NCBI RefSeq assembly: GCF_008974245.1
Contig: NZ_BBZI01000007.1
Span: 639,629 to 703,628 of the forward strand
DNA from: Streptomyces abyssomicinicus
Lineage (GTDB): Bacteria > Actinomycetota > Actinomycetes > Streptomycetales > Streptomycetaceae
DNA length: 64,000 nucleotides
Reading direction: 5' to 3'
Below are positions 8,123 to 16,987 of the stretch, piece by piece. The notes beneath the pieces were generated by a model. The model searched no databases. It was not told the origin of the DNA and saw only the letters and a program-made list of their open reading frames with translations. The position numbers and the translations under genes were made by a program. The stretch's first letter is position 1. The number at the start of each line of letters is the position of its first letter.

Positions 8123-9286
8123 TCACAGGCCCAGGGCGCCCACGACCAGGGCCGTCACGGCGTCACGGCGGTCGCCGCCGTCCCGCCACCGCAGCCTCCG
8201 CCCCGCCTCGACCGCGACGCCGAACCCCGCGTGCACCAGCACCCGGGCCTGGCGAGGGTCGAGGTCCGGGCGGACCAGCCGCAACTGCTGCTCCCAGACG
8301 GCGATGTGTTCCCGCTGCGCGAGCACCAGGGGCCGCCGCAACTCGGCCGGCAGCCCCGCCAGTTCGGCCTCCGCCACGCTGTTGAGCTCGGTGTGCTCGA
8401 AGCTGTAGGCCACATAGGTCGCGGCGAGCGCCACCACCGCCTCCCTGGGGCCGCTCACCCCCTGGAGCGTCTGCTCCACCCCCTGGGCCAGCAGTCCGGC
8501 CGCCTGCAGACAGGCCGCGGCCAGGATGTCGACCTTGCCGGGGTAGTGGCGGTACAGGGCCGACGGTGCCAGCCCGACCGCTTCCGCGATCTGCCCGTTC
8601 GTGACGCTGGCGAACCCGTCCCGCGCGAAGAGCGGGATGGCGGCGGCGAGGATCTCCGCGCGCCGTGTCCGCGGCACGGGCTGGGCGGGCAGCCGCACGG
8701 GACGCGCCGCGCCCGGCGCCGTCGCGGGGTCGGTGGCGGCCACGTCCAGCGCGGACGCCAGCAGCAGTTCCTCCGCCCGGCGCTGGGCGATGGAGGTGTG
8801 ATGCATGGTGATGGACCCGACGGCGCCGAGGGCCGCCACGGCCCGCAGACGGTCGTCGGGCAGCGGCGACTCGCGCTGCACCGCCTCGTCGACCCGCCCC
8901 ACGAGCCGCCCGAACTTCACCGCCAGCCGCCGCCGGTCCTCGGGCTTGAGGTAGCGGGCCTCCCACCGGTACACGCCCCCCGACGAGCGGTGCGCGACGG
9001 TGACCCGGGTGACGGCGGCGAGCAGGTCCGCCGGCGGGGCGCCGGCCGGGACGTCGTCGAGCGCGGCGACGAGCCGGTCCGCCATGACGTCGGCGCACTC
9101 GGCGAACAGCGCGTACTTGTTCGGGAAGTGCCGGTACAGGGCCGCCGCGGTGATGCCCACGCAGGCGGCGATCTCCTCCATCGACGCCCGGTGGTACCCG
9201 CGCTCGCTGAAGACCCGGCCCGCCGCCTCGACGATGAGCTGCCTGCGGTTGCGCGGCCGGGTCGCCGTGGTCGGATCGACGCTCAC
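8123..9286 (-). CDS. Tandem TetR/AcrR transcriptional regulator (two full TetR units)
   Basis: A protein of about 387 residues made of two complete TetR repressor units. Each begins with a helix-turn-helix: one contains ASMEEIAACVGITAAALYRHF and NKYALF, the other SVTNGQIAEAVGLAPSALYRHY and GKVDIL. Each HTH is followed by a helical ligand-binding region, so one chain could act as a built-in dimer. The start is uncertain: I use the GTG at 9286, just before the first HTH lead-in, although no strong ribosome site is visible and the frame stays open to 9427. The gene converges on lcp with a 127-bp gap. TetR regulators of lcp are known in Gordonia, so control of lcp is plausible but unproven. Confidence 0.8.
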   Translation of the reverse strand: MSVDPTTATRPRNRRQLIVEAAGRVFSERGYHRASMEEIAACVGITAAALYRHFPNKYALFAECADVMADRLVAALDDVPAGAPPADLLAAVTRVTVAHRSSGGVYRWEARYLKPEDRRRLAVKFGRLVGRVDEAVQRESPLPDDRLRAVAALGAVGSITMHHTSIAQRRAEELLLASALDVAATDPATAPGAARPVRLPAQPVPRTRRAEILAAAIPLFARDGFASVTNGQIAEAVGLAPSALYRHYPGKVDILAAACLQAAGLLAQGVEQTLQGVSGPREAVVALAATYVAYSFEHTELNSVAEAELAGLPAELRRPLVLAQREHIAVWEQQLRLVRPDLDPRQARVLVHAGFGVAVEAGRRLRWRDGGDRRDAVTALVVGALGL

Positions 9287-9469
9287 GGCCGGACGGGCGG
9301 ATGCGGGGACGGGGCCATGCGGGTCAGTCAACCACACGTCGCCCGAGGTCGTGGGCCCACTCGGCAGCCTCGGACCGCCCGCGCGACGGCCCGGTCCCCC
9401 GCGCCCGGCCCGCGCCCCCGGCCGCACCGGCCCGCGCCGCGGCCGCCGCCCGTCGAGGGACGCCGTCCG

Positions 9470-9522
9470 CCCCGCCGCGCAACCGCCGCGCCCCGCCGCG
9501 CAACCGCCGCGCCCCGCCGCGC
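9470..9522. repeat. 21-bp tandem repeat, about 2.5 copies
   Basis: Copies at 9470-9490 and 9491-9511 are identical, followed by a partial third copy. The unit reads ccccgccgcgcaaccgccgc plus one G. Confidence 0.6.
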
Positions 9523-9559
9523 CGCCGCGGCGAGGGCGTGCCGCGTCCTCGCCGCGGCG
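9523..9559 (-). terminator. Terminator of the alcohol dehydrogenase operon
   Basis: Perfect 13-base arms (9523-9535 and 9547-9559) with an 11-base loop, 51 bp beyond the stop of the leftward alcohol dehydrogenase gene. Confidence 0.55.
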
Positions 9560-9610
9560 TGACGCCCCGGACCCGGGTCCCCTGGCGTCCGGCCCGCGCG
9601 GTCGCCGCCG

Positions 9611-10702
9611 TCAGGCGAAGGTCAGGACCGGCTTGACCGCGCTGCCGTCGCCCATGGCGGCCACCGCGGCGCCGATGTCCTCGAAGGGGAACGTGGTGAC
9701 CAGCCGGTCCACCGGGAAGAAGCCCCCGCGGTACAGGTCGACCAGCTCGGGGATGAACCGGGCGGGATCCGAGTCCCCCTCGATCACCCCGTGGACGCGC
9801 ACGCCCTTGGCGAGCAGGCCCATCACGTCGAACGTGACCTCGCCGCCCATGCCGAGGAGGGCGAGGTCGCCCCGGGGGCGGAGCGCCCCGACCGCCCGGC
9901 GGAGCATCTCCGGACGACCGGTGGTGTCGACGACGTGGTGCGCGCCGCCCCCGGTGAGGTCGCGCAGTGCCGCCACCAGGCCGTCGCCGGGCGCCAGGGC
10001 CGCCCTGGCGCCCAGTTCCACGGCCAGGGACCGCCGGGAGGGGACGGGATCGACGGCCACCACCGGGTCGCAGCCGGCGGCCACCGCCGCCATCAGCGCG
10101 CTCAGCCCCACCCCGCCGGCCCCGAGGACCACCAGCGACCTGCCCGGTTCGGGACGCAGCCGGTTGAGCACGGTGCCCGCGCCGGTCTGCCCTCCGCAGC
10201 CCAGCGGCGCGACGACCTCGGCGGGGAGGTCGGAGGGCACCTTGACCACGCCGCGTTCGTGGACGACGGCGTGGGTGGCGAAGCTGGACTGGCCGAAGAA
10301 GCCGGCGTGGACCGGCGCGCCGTCGAGGGAGAGGGGAGTGGTGCCGTCGCCGCGGCCGCCGGAGAAGTTCAGGGCCTGCGCGCTGCGGCAGTAGGCCGGG
10401 TGTCCCGCCACGCACTGTTCGCACGCCCCGCAGCTGGCGAACGTGAGGCAGACGTGGTCCCCCGGGGCGAGACCGGTCACCTCCGCGCCCACCTCCTCGA
10501 CCCGGCCGGCGCCCTCGTGGCCGAAGACCATCGGGGTGAGGTGCGGCGGCCAGGCGGCCCGCATGCTCAGGTCCGTGTGGCACACGCCGACCGCGGTGAT
10601 CCGCACCAGGACCTCGTTCGGCCGCGGATCCTCCAGGAGCACCTCCCGCACGGTGAACGGTGCGCCCGGCGACCCGGTGACGGCCGCCCGGACGACCCTC
10701 AC
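9611..10702 (-). CDS. Zinc-dependent alcohol dehydrogenase (MDR superfamily)
   Basis: A 363-residue medium-chain dehydrogenase. The catalytic zinc ligands are in VCHTDL (Cys) and FGHEGAG (His-Glu). The structural zinc lobe is CLTFASCGACEQC followed by YC. The nucleotide-binding motif VLGAGGVGLSAL lies near residue 175. The form resembles class III and aryl-alcohol dehydrogenases, which interconvert primary alcohols and aldehydes with NAD. The GTG start at 10702 overlaps the stop of the upstream DUF4334 gene by four bases (GTGA) and has GGAGG before it, so the two are translationally coupled. In this context it could handle alcohol or aldehyde intermediates of the neighbouring acyl-CoA pathway. 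Confidence 0.85.
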   Translation of the reverse strand: MRVVRAAVTGSPGAPFTVREVLLEDPRPNEVLVRITAVGVCHTDLSMRAAWPPHLTPMVFGHEGAGRVEEVGAEVTGLAPGDHVCLTFASCGACEQCVAGHPAYCRSAQALNFSGGRGDGTTPLSLDGAPVHAGFFGQSSFATHAVVHERGVVKVPSDLPAEVVAPLGCGGQTGAGTVLNRLRPEPGRSLVVLGAGGVGLSALMAAVAAGCDPVVAVDPVPSRRSLAVELGARAALAPGDGLVAALRDLTGGGAHHVVDTTGRPEMLRRAVGALRPRGDLALLGMGGEVTFDVMGLLAKGVRVHGVIEGDSDPARFIPELVDLYRGGFFPVDRLVTTFPFEDIGAAVAAMGDGSAVKPVLTFA

Positions 10703-11214
10703 GAGCGCCCTCCGGGAACCTCGCCCGGCTCCGTCCGCGGGGCCTCGGCCACGCGCTCGAGGAAGAAGTAGTAGTAAGGGCCCTCGGCGGTGACGCCCTT
10801 GGCGTTCATGATGCCCATGAGGGTGGCGTCGTCGACCCGCTTGAAGTGGTCGAGGACCGGCTGGCCGTCGTAGACCATCGTCGCCGTCGACTCGCCGCGG
10901 AACTCGACGGTCCACAGGCTGGCCTCGCCCTTGCCCAGTTCGACGTTGGAGTACAGCTCACCCTTCTCGTCGCGGCACAGCAGCGGCTTGACGTCGTGCA
11001 CGGAGGCGAACGACTTGCCGTACCAGCCGGCCTTCGCCAGCATGCCGTTGAGGGGGTGGCCGGTCTCGAACTCGCCGCCCTTCCACTCGCCGAGGATCTC
11101 CTCGGGGCGGACGGTCTCCAGGGCGGCCCAGACGGCGTCGAGCCCGGCGGCGTCCACCGGGCCGTCCACCTGACGGAGCTCCTGGAAACGGGCGCGGGCC
11201 TCGGACGTGTTCAT
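10699..11214 (-). CDS. GXWXG/DUF4334 domain protein
   Basis: A 171-residue cytosolic protein. A GXWXG-type motif (GEWKGGEFETGHPLNG) lies near residue 40 and a DUF4334-like C-terminal half contains FRGESTATMVYDGQPVLDHF. The fold is expected to be a small lipocalin-like beta-barrel; its biochemical role is not known to me. ATG follows GAGAGGA. It lies between the TetR gene and the alcohol dehydrogenase on the same strand, overlapping the latter by four bases, so it probably belongs to the same catabolic operon. Confidence 0.8.
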   Translation of the reverse strand: MNTSEARARFQELRQVDGPVDAAGLDAVWAALETVRPEEILGEWKGGEFETGHPLNGMLAKAGWYGKSFASVHDVKPLLCRDEKGELYSNVELGKGEASLWTVEFRGESTATMVYDGQPVLDHFKRVDDATLMGIMNAKGVTAEGPYYYFFLERVAEAPRTEPGEVPGGRS

Positions 11215-11333
11215 GCGATGTCCTCTCGTCGGTGCTGAACCAGGGATGTGGAGCATCGGGACGACGCCGTGCCGCGGGGCGTCGTGGCAGGTGGGCCCGC
11301 CCGACGCACGGGACGCCGGCGGGCCCGGCCGCC

Positions 11334-12035
11334 TCACCGGGAGGCGCGCGGCGCGGAACGGGTGAGGGACGGCCGGGCGAGCGGGAGCGCGGTGCCGCCG
11401 GTGACCGTGCCGGGGTGCCCGACGGTGCCGAGGCTCAGCAGCACATGGCGCTCGGCGACCTCCTCGGCGGTGAGCGGTCCGTCGGCACGGAACCAGTTGG
11501 CGACCCCCTGGCACATGGTGAGGACCGAGCGGACCGCGTCGGCCGGGATCGGCGTGGTGAATACTCCCTGGGCCCGGCCCGCCTCGACGGTGTCCAGCAG
11601 CATGTGCTGGAGGTAGTCGCGCAGGGCCACGTAGCGGGCCCGGTTCTCCGGCTCCAGGCTGCGGATCTCGGTGTCCAGGAAGGCCAGACGCTGACGGTGG
11701 GTCATGTACAGCACGATCGACTCGACCATGCCGCAGAACCTCGCCAGCGGGTCGTCCCCGGCCTCCGCGGCCGCCGCGCGGCAGCGGTCGAGGACGTCCT
11801 TGATGGAGGTCTCCAGCAGGGTGGCCAGCAGGGCCTGCTTGTTCTCGTAGTGGTAGTAGAGCGCGGGCACGGTGACGCCGACCCGGCCGGCGATCTGGCG
11901 CACCGACGTCCCGTGGTAGCCCTGCTCGTTGAAGGCCTCCATGGCGTGCAACAGGATCGGGTGCAGGCCGAGCGGCCCGTAGGAGCGCCAGTGCTCCGCT
12001 GAAGGCTGCGTGTCCTGGCTCGGCTCGGTGCTCAA
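11334..12035 (-). CDS. TetR/AcrR repressor of the acyl-CoA degradation operon
   Basis: A 233-residue TetR-family regulator with the HTH at about residues 42-62 (GTSVRQIAGRVGVTVPALYY, then HYENKQALL). The helical C-terminal domain resembles acyl-CoA-responsive members of the family. It is first in the leftward group TetR, DUF4334, alcohol dehydrogenase, and divergent from the racemase-led catabolic operon. The 265-bp region between carries two near-identical 18-bp inverted-repeat sites, the expected arrangement for a repressor controlling itself and the divergent operon. Derepression by an acyl-CoA is inference. Confidence 0.85.
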   Translation of the reverse strand: MSTEPSQDTQPSAEHWRSYGPLGLHPILLHAMEAFNEQGYHGTSVRQIAGRVGVTVPALYYHYENKQALLATLLETSIKDVLDRCRAAAAEAGDDPLARFCGMVESIVLYMTHRQRLAFLDTEIRSLEPENRARYVALRDYLQHMLLDTVEAGRAQGVFTTPIPADAVRSVLTMCQGVANWFRADGPLTAEEVAERHVLLSLGTVGHPGTVTGGTALPLARPSLTRSAPRASR

Positions 12036-12110
12036 CGACTCTCCTCGGGACGGGCGGCGATCGGCGACATCGTACGGCCGTGAGGCGCGGGAACATCTCC
12101 TCCCGGATGC

Positions 12111-12128
12111 TTAGCGAGCGATCAGTAA
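12111..12128. promoter_or_regulatory. Operator copy 1 (TetR site, near the repressor gene)
   Basis: TTAGCGAGCGATCAGTAA fits the interrupted palindrome TTAnnGAnCGnTCnnTAA. It lies 76 bp upstream of the TetR start and matches operator copy 2 at 16 of 18 positions. Confidence 0.7.
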
Positions 12129-12202
12129 ACCACGGCGACCGCCGTCCGGTCTCGTCTCACTTCCCTGACCGATGTCGCGAAAAACATCTGCCGCACGGGG
12201 AG

Positions 12203-12231
12203 TTGACCGATCGTCGTCGCCCTCCTACGTT
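12203..12231 (+). promoter_or_regulatory. Predicted promoter of the racemase-acyl-CoA operon
   Basis: TTGACC (12203-12208) and TACGTT (12226-12231) are spaced by 17 bases. Operator copy 2 begins two bases after the -10, covering the likely transcription start, a standard repression geometry. Confidence 0.6.
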
Positions 12232-12232
12232 C

Positions 12233-12250
12233 TTAGCGAACGCTCAGTAA
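12233..12250. promoter_or_regulatory. Operator copy 2 (TetR site, at the operon start)
   Basis: TTAGCGAACGCTCAGTAA is the same interrupted palindrome as at 12111, 122 bp away. It overlaps the expected start of the rightward catabolic transcript. Confidence 0.7.
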
Positions 12251-12300
12251 GGCCCCGGTCCGCTCGGCGGTGAGTTCGCCGCGCACCGAGAGAGGAACCC

Positions 12301-13473
12301 ATGAGCCATCACCCTTCCGACCCTCCGGACCCCGGCGGAGCCGGACACCCCGGCGGCGCCGGACCGCTGTACGGCGTACGCGTGGTCGAACTGGCGGGGA
12401 TCGGCCCCGGCCCGTTCGCCGCCATGCTCCTCGCCGACCTGGGAGCCGACGTGGTGCGCGTCGACCGCCCCGGCCCCTCGCCCCTCGGCGGCGATCCCGC
12501 CTTCGACGTGACCAACCGCAACAAGCGCTCCGTCCTGGTCGACCTCAAGTCGCCCGAGGGCCCGGAGACGGTGCGGGCGCTGGCGGCGCGCGCCGAGATC
12601 CTGGTGGAGGGCTACCGGCCCGGCGTCGCGGAGCGGCTGGGGGTCGGCCCCGGGGAGTGCATGGCCGTCAACCCGGCCTTGGTCTACGGCCGGATGACCG
12701 GCTGGGGCCAGCGCGGACCCCTCGCGCCCCTGGCCGGGCACGACATCGGCTACATCGCCACCGCCGGCGCCCTGTCCATGATCGGGGCGGCCGACGGCCC
12801 GCCCGCCGTCCCCGTCAACCTGCTCGGCGACTACGCTGGCGGCTCCCTGTACCTGACCACCGGTGTGCTCGCCGCGCTCCTGACCGCCCGCGCCACCGGG
12901 CGGGGCCAGGTGGTGGACGCGGCGATCGTCGACGGCACCGCCCACCTGACCTCCATGTTCTGGGGCATGCTCGCCGAGGGCACCTGGCGGGACGCCCGCG
13001 GGGGCAACCTGCTCGACGGCGGCTGCCCCTACTACGGGACCTACGAGACCGGCGACGGCGGCTGGATGGCGGTCGGCGCCCTGGAACCGCAGTTCTACGC
13101 GGCCTTCGTCTCCCTGGTGGGCCTGGACGCCGAGGACCTGCCGGACCGCGCCGACCCCCGCAACTGGGCTGAGCTGCGGGACCGGTTCGCCGCCCGGTTC
13201 CGGAGCGCCACCCGCGCGGAGTGGACGTCCGTCTTCGAGGGCACCGACGCCTGCGTCGCGCCCGTCCTCTCCCTGCGCGAGGCGGCCGCGCACCCGCACC
13301 TGACCGGGCGCGGCACCTACACCGAGGCCCACGGCATGACCCAGCCGGCCCCCGCGCCCCGTTTCTCCGCCACCCCCGGCACCCTCCGGCTGCCCCCCGC
13401 CGTACCCGGCGCGCACACCCCCGACGTGGCCCGCGACTGGGACGTGCCCGAACTGCTGAAGGACCACCGCTGA
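12301..13473 (+). CDS. mcr: Alpha-methylacyl-CoA racemase (CaiB/BaiF family)
   Basis: A 390-residue enzyme of the family III CoA-transferase fold. The four catalytic or CoA-binding residues of Mycobacterium tuberculosis MCR (R91, H126, D156, E241) reappear here at a constant offset of 21: Arg112, His147 (GHDIGY), Asp177 (NLLGDYAG) and Glu262 (ALEPQF). This separates it from true CoA transferases of the same fold. The reaction is inversion of the 2-methyl centre in 2-methylacyl-CoA esters, needed because beta-oxidation dehydrogenases accept only the S form. The N-terminus carries a 20-residue Pro/Gly-rich extension. GAGAGGAAC precedes the ATG. It is first gene of the operon that continues to at least 16937; its stop and the next start share one base. 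Confidence 0.9.
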   Translation: MSHHPSDPPDPGGAGHPGGAGPLYGVRVVELAGIGPGPFAAMLLADLGADVVRVDRPGPSPLGGDPAFDVTNRNKRSVLVDLKSPEGPETVRALAARAEILVEGYRPGVAERLGVGPGECMAVNPALVYGRMTGWGQRGPLAPLAGHDIGYIATAGALSMIGAADGPPAVPVNLLGDYAGGSLYLTTGVLAALLTARATGRGQVVDAAIVDGTAHLTSMFWGMLAEGTWRDARGGNLLDGGCPYYGTYETGDGGWMAVGALEPQFYAAFVSLVGLDAEDLPDRADPRNWAELRDRFAARFRSATRAEWTSVFEGTDACVAPVLSLREAAAHPHLTGRGTYTEAHGMTQPAPAPRFSATPGTLRLPPAVPGAHTPDVARDWDVPELLKDHR

Positions 13474-14498
13474 TGGAACTGTCCTCACCCCTGACGTACG
13501 CGGGTGATCCGCGCGCCGCCGCGGACGAGGCCGCCGCCCTGGAGTCGGCCGGACTCGACGCCGTCTGGGTGGCCGAGGCGTACGGCTTCGACTCCCCGAC
13601 GATCATGGGGTACCTGGCCGCGAAGACCGAGCGGATGCGGATCGGCTCGGCCATCCTCAACGTCTACTCGCGCACCCCCGCGCTGATCGCCCAGACCGCG
13701 GCCGGACTCGACGCCCTCACCGGCGGCCGGGCGATGCTCGGCATCGGTGCCTCCGGACCCCAGGTCGTCGAGGGCTGGCACGGCCGCCGCTACGACCGCC
13801 CGCTGGGGCGCACCCGCGAGGTGATCGAGCTGTCGCGGCGGATCTGGCGGCGCGAGGTCATCGAGCACCACGGCATCACCGACCTGCCGCTGCCGCCCGA
13901 GAAGGGCGGCACCCACGGCAAGCCGCTGAAGCTGCTCACCCACCCCGTACGCGACGCGATCCCCGTGTACGTCGCCGCACTCGGACCCGCGAACGTCCGG
14001 ATGACCGCCGAACTCGCCGACGGTTGGCTGCCGTTCCTCTTCGCGCCGGAACACGCCGCCAAGGTGTGGGGCGAGTCCCTGGCCGAGGGCGCCGCCCGGC
14101 GCGACCCGGCGCTCGGCCCGCTCTCGGTCGTGGCGGGCGGCCTGCTCGCCGTCGGCGACGACGCCGAGGCGGTCCGCGACCTGATGCGGCCCACCGTCGC
14201 CCTGTACGTCGGCGGCATGGGCGCTCCCGGCCGCAACTTCTACCACGACCTGGTCTGCTCCTACGGATACGAGGCCGCCGCGGCCGCGATCCAGGAGCAC
14301 TTCCTGGCCGGCCGCAGGAAGGACGCGGAGGCCGCCGTGCCGGCGGAACTGCTGGAGCAGATCTGTCTGGCCGGCCCCGAGGGCCACGTCCGCGACCGTG
14401 TCGAGGTCTTCCGTGAGGCGGGCGTGACGATGCTCAACGTCACCCCCGTCGGTCCCGATCCCGCTCGGCTGATCGAGCAAGTGAGGAGCTGGCTGTGA
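13473..14498 (+). CDS. LLM-class F420-dependent oxidoreductase
   Basis: A 341-residue bacterial luciferase-like TIM-barrel protein. The family signature includes AGLDAVWVAEAYGFDSPTI, GSAILNVYSRTPALIAQTAA and LTGGRAMLGIGASGPQVVEG. Actinobacterial members of this length with this N-terminus usually use coenzyme F420 rather than FMN; that is family knowledge, and I see no residue proving it. Start and preceding stop overlap as TGATG, and its stop overlaps the next gene by GTGA, so three operon genes are translationally linked. A role in reducing or oxidising an unsaturated acyl intermediate is possible. Confidence 0.85.
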   Translation: MELSSPLTYAGDPRAAADEAAALESAGLDAVWVAEAYGFDSPTIMGYLAAKTERMRIGSAILNVYSRTPALIAQTAAGLDALTGGRAMLGIGASGPQVVEGWHGRRYDRPLGRTREVIELSRRIWRREVIEHHGITDLPLPPEKGGTHGKPLKLLTHPVRDAIPVYVAALGPANVRMTAELADGWLPFLFAPEHAAKVWGESLAEGAARRDPALGPLSVVAGGLLAVGDDAEAVRDLMRPTVALYVGGMGAPGRNFYHDLVCSYGYEAAAAAIQEHFLAGRRKDAEAAVPAELLEQICLAGPEGHVRDRVEVFREAGVTMLNVTPVGPDPARLIEQVRSWL

Positions 14499-15643
14499 CC
14501 ATGGACCGAGAGCTGTACGGCCCCGACCACGAGGCCTTCCGCGAGACGGTGCGGACCTTCCTCGCCAAGGAGGTGACCCCGCACCACGAACGCTGGGAGA
14601 AGGACGGCGTCGTCGACCGCGAGGTGTGGCGCTCGGCGGGCCGCCAGGGTCTGCTGGGCATGGCCGTCGGGGAGGAGTACGGCGGCGGAGGGACCGGCGA
14701 CTTCCGTTACAGCGCCGTGCTCATCGAGGAGTTCGCCCGCGCCGGCGCCTCCGGGCTGGCCCTCAGTCTGCACAACGACATCGTCGGGCCCTACCTGACC
14801 CGGCTCGCGAACGAGGAGCAGCGAAGGCGCTGGCTGCCCGGCTTCGTCTCCGGCGACATCGTCACCGCCATCGCCATGACGGAACCCGGCGCCGGGTCCG
14901 ACCTCCAGGGCATCCGCACCACGGCCACCGACGAGGGCGACCACTACCTGCTCAACGGCACCAAGACGTTCATCTCCAACGGCATCCTCGCCGACCTCGT
15001 CGTCGTGGTCGCCCGCACCACGCCCGAGGGCGGCAGCGGCGGGCAGAGCCTGCTCGTCGTCGAGCGCGGCACCGAGGGCTTCGAACGCGGCCGCAACCTC
15101 GACAAGATCGGCCAGAAGGCCCAGGACACCGCCGAGTTGTTCTTCCACGACGTGCGCGTCCCCAAGGAGAACCTGCTGGGCGAGGAGAACAAGGCCTTCG
15201 CCTACCTGATGGGCAACCTCGCCCAGGAACGGCTGGCCATCGCGGTCGGCGCCGCCGCCGCGGCCGAGACGATCCTCGACGTCACCAAGACGTACGTGAA
15301 GGAGCGCGAGGCGTTCGGGAGGCCGCTGGCCAGGCTCCAGCACATCCGCTTCGAGATCGCCGAGATGGCCACCGAGGCGGCCGTCACCCGGACCTTCCTG
15401 GACCGCTGCGTCGTCGAGCACAGCCGGGGCGAACTCGACGCCGTGCACGCCTCGATGGCCAAGTGGTGGGCCACCGAACTGCAGAAGCGCGTGGTCGACC
15501 GCTGCCTCCAGCTCCACGGGGGCTACGGCTACATGAGCGAGTTCCCGGTGGCCCGGGCGTTCCTCGACAGCCGCATCCAGACCATCTACGGCGGCACCAC
15601 CGAAATCATGAAGGAGATCATCGGCCGCTCCCTCCTCGGCTGA
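14495..15643 (+). CDS. Acyl-CoA dehydrogenase (long-chain type)
   Basis: A 382-residue flavoprotein catalysing alpha,beta-dehydrogenation of acyl-CoA. Family signatures are IAMTEPGAGSDLQGI (FAD/acyl binding), the KTFISNG strand and the C-terminal QLHGGYGYMSEF. The C-terminal loop reads IYGGTTEIMKE, with Gly where the medium-chain type has its catalytic Glu. The base is therefore probably Glu245 in the NLAQERL helix, as in long-chain and isovaleryl types that tolerate branched chains. Start is GTG with the GTGA overlap; an in-frame ATG lies two codons later. Confidence 0.9.
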   Translation: MTMDRELYGPDHEAFRETVRTFLAKEVTPHHERWEKDGVVDREVWRSAGRQGLLGMAVGEEYGGGGTGDFRYSAVLIEEFARAGASGLALSLHNDIVGPYLTRLANEEQRRRWLPGFVSGDIVTAIAMTEPGAGSDLQGIRTTATDEGDHYLLNGTKTFISNGILADLVVVVARTTPEGGSGGQSLLVVERGTEGFERGRNLDKIGQKAQDTAELFFHDVRVPKENLLGEENKAFAYLMGNLAQERLAIAVGAAAAAETILDVTKTYVKEREAFGRPLARLQHIRFEIAEMATEAAVTRTFLDRCVVEHSRGELDAVHASMAKWWATELQKRVVDRCLQLHGGYGYMSEFPVARAFLDSRIQTIYGGTTEIMKEIIGRSLLG

Positions 15644-15722
15644 GGGCCGACCGGCTCCCGCCCGCACCACCCGTGTGAGTTCTCGGCTTCTCCCACACCC
15701 GGAAATGGAAGGCACACCCAAG

Positions 15723-16937
<1,215 letters not shown>

Positions 16938-16987
16938 CCGCCGTCGACCCTCCGCAGCCGTCCACCTTCACGGGAGACCAGTCAGCC

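Larger units (their letters stand above)
9287..9610. other. Intergenic region with 21-bp repeats
   Basis: This 324-bp gap between the tandem-TetR start and the alcohol dehydrogenase stop holds no convincing gene. It contains the promoter region of the regulator, a short G+C-only tandem repeat (9470-9522) and a terminator hairpin (9523-9559). Confidence 0.5.

Noticed and set aside
12301..13473. CoA transferase rather than racemase
   Set aside because: All four racemase residues align with M. tuberculosis MCR at one constant offset, which favours racemase.
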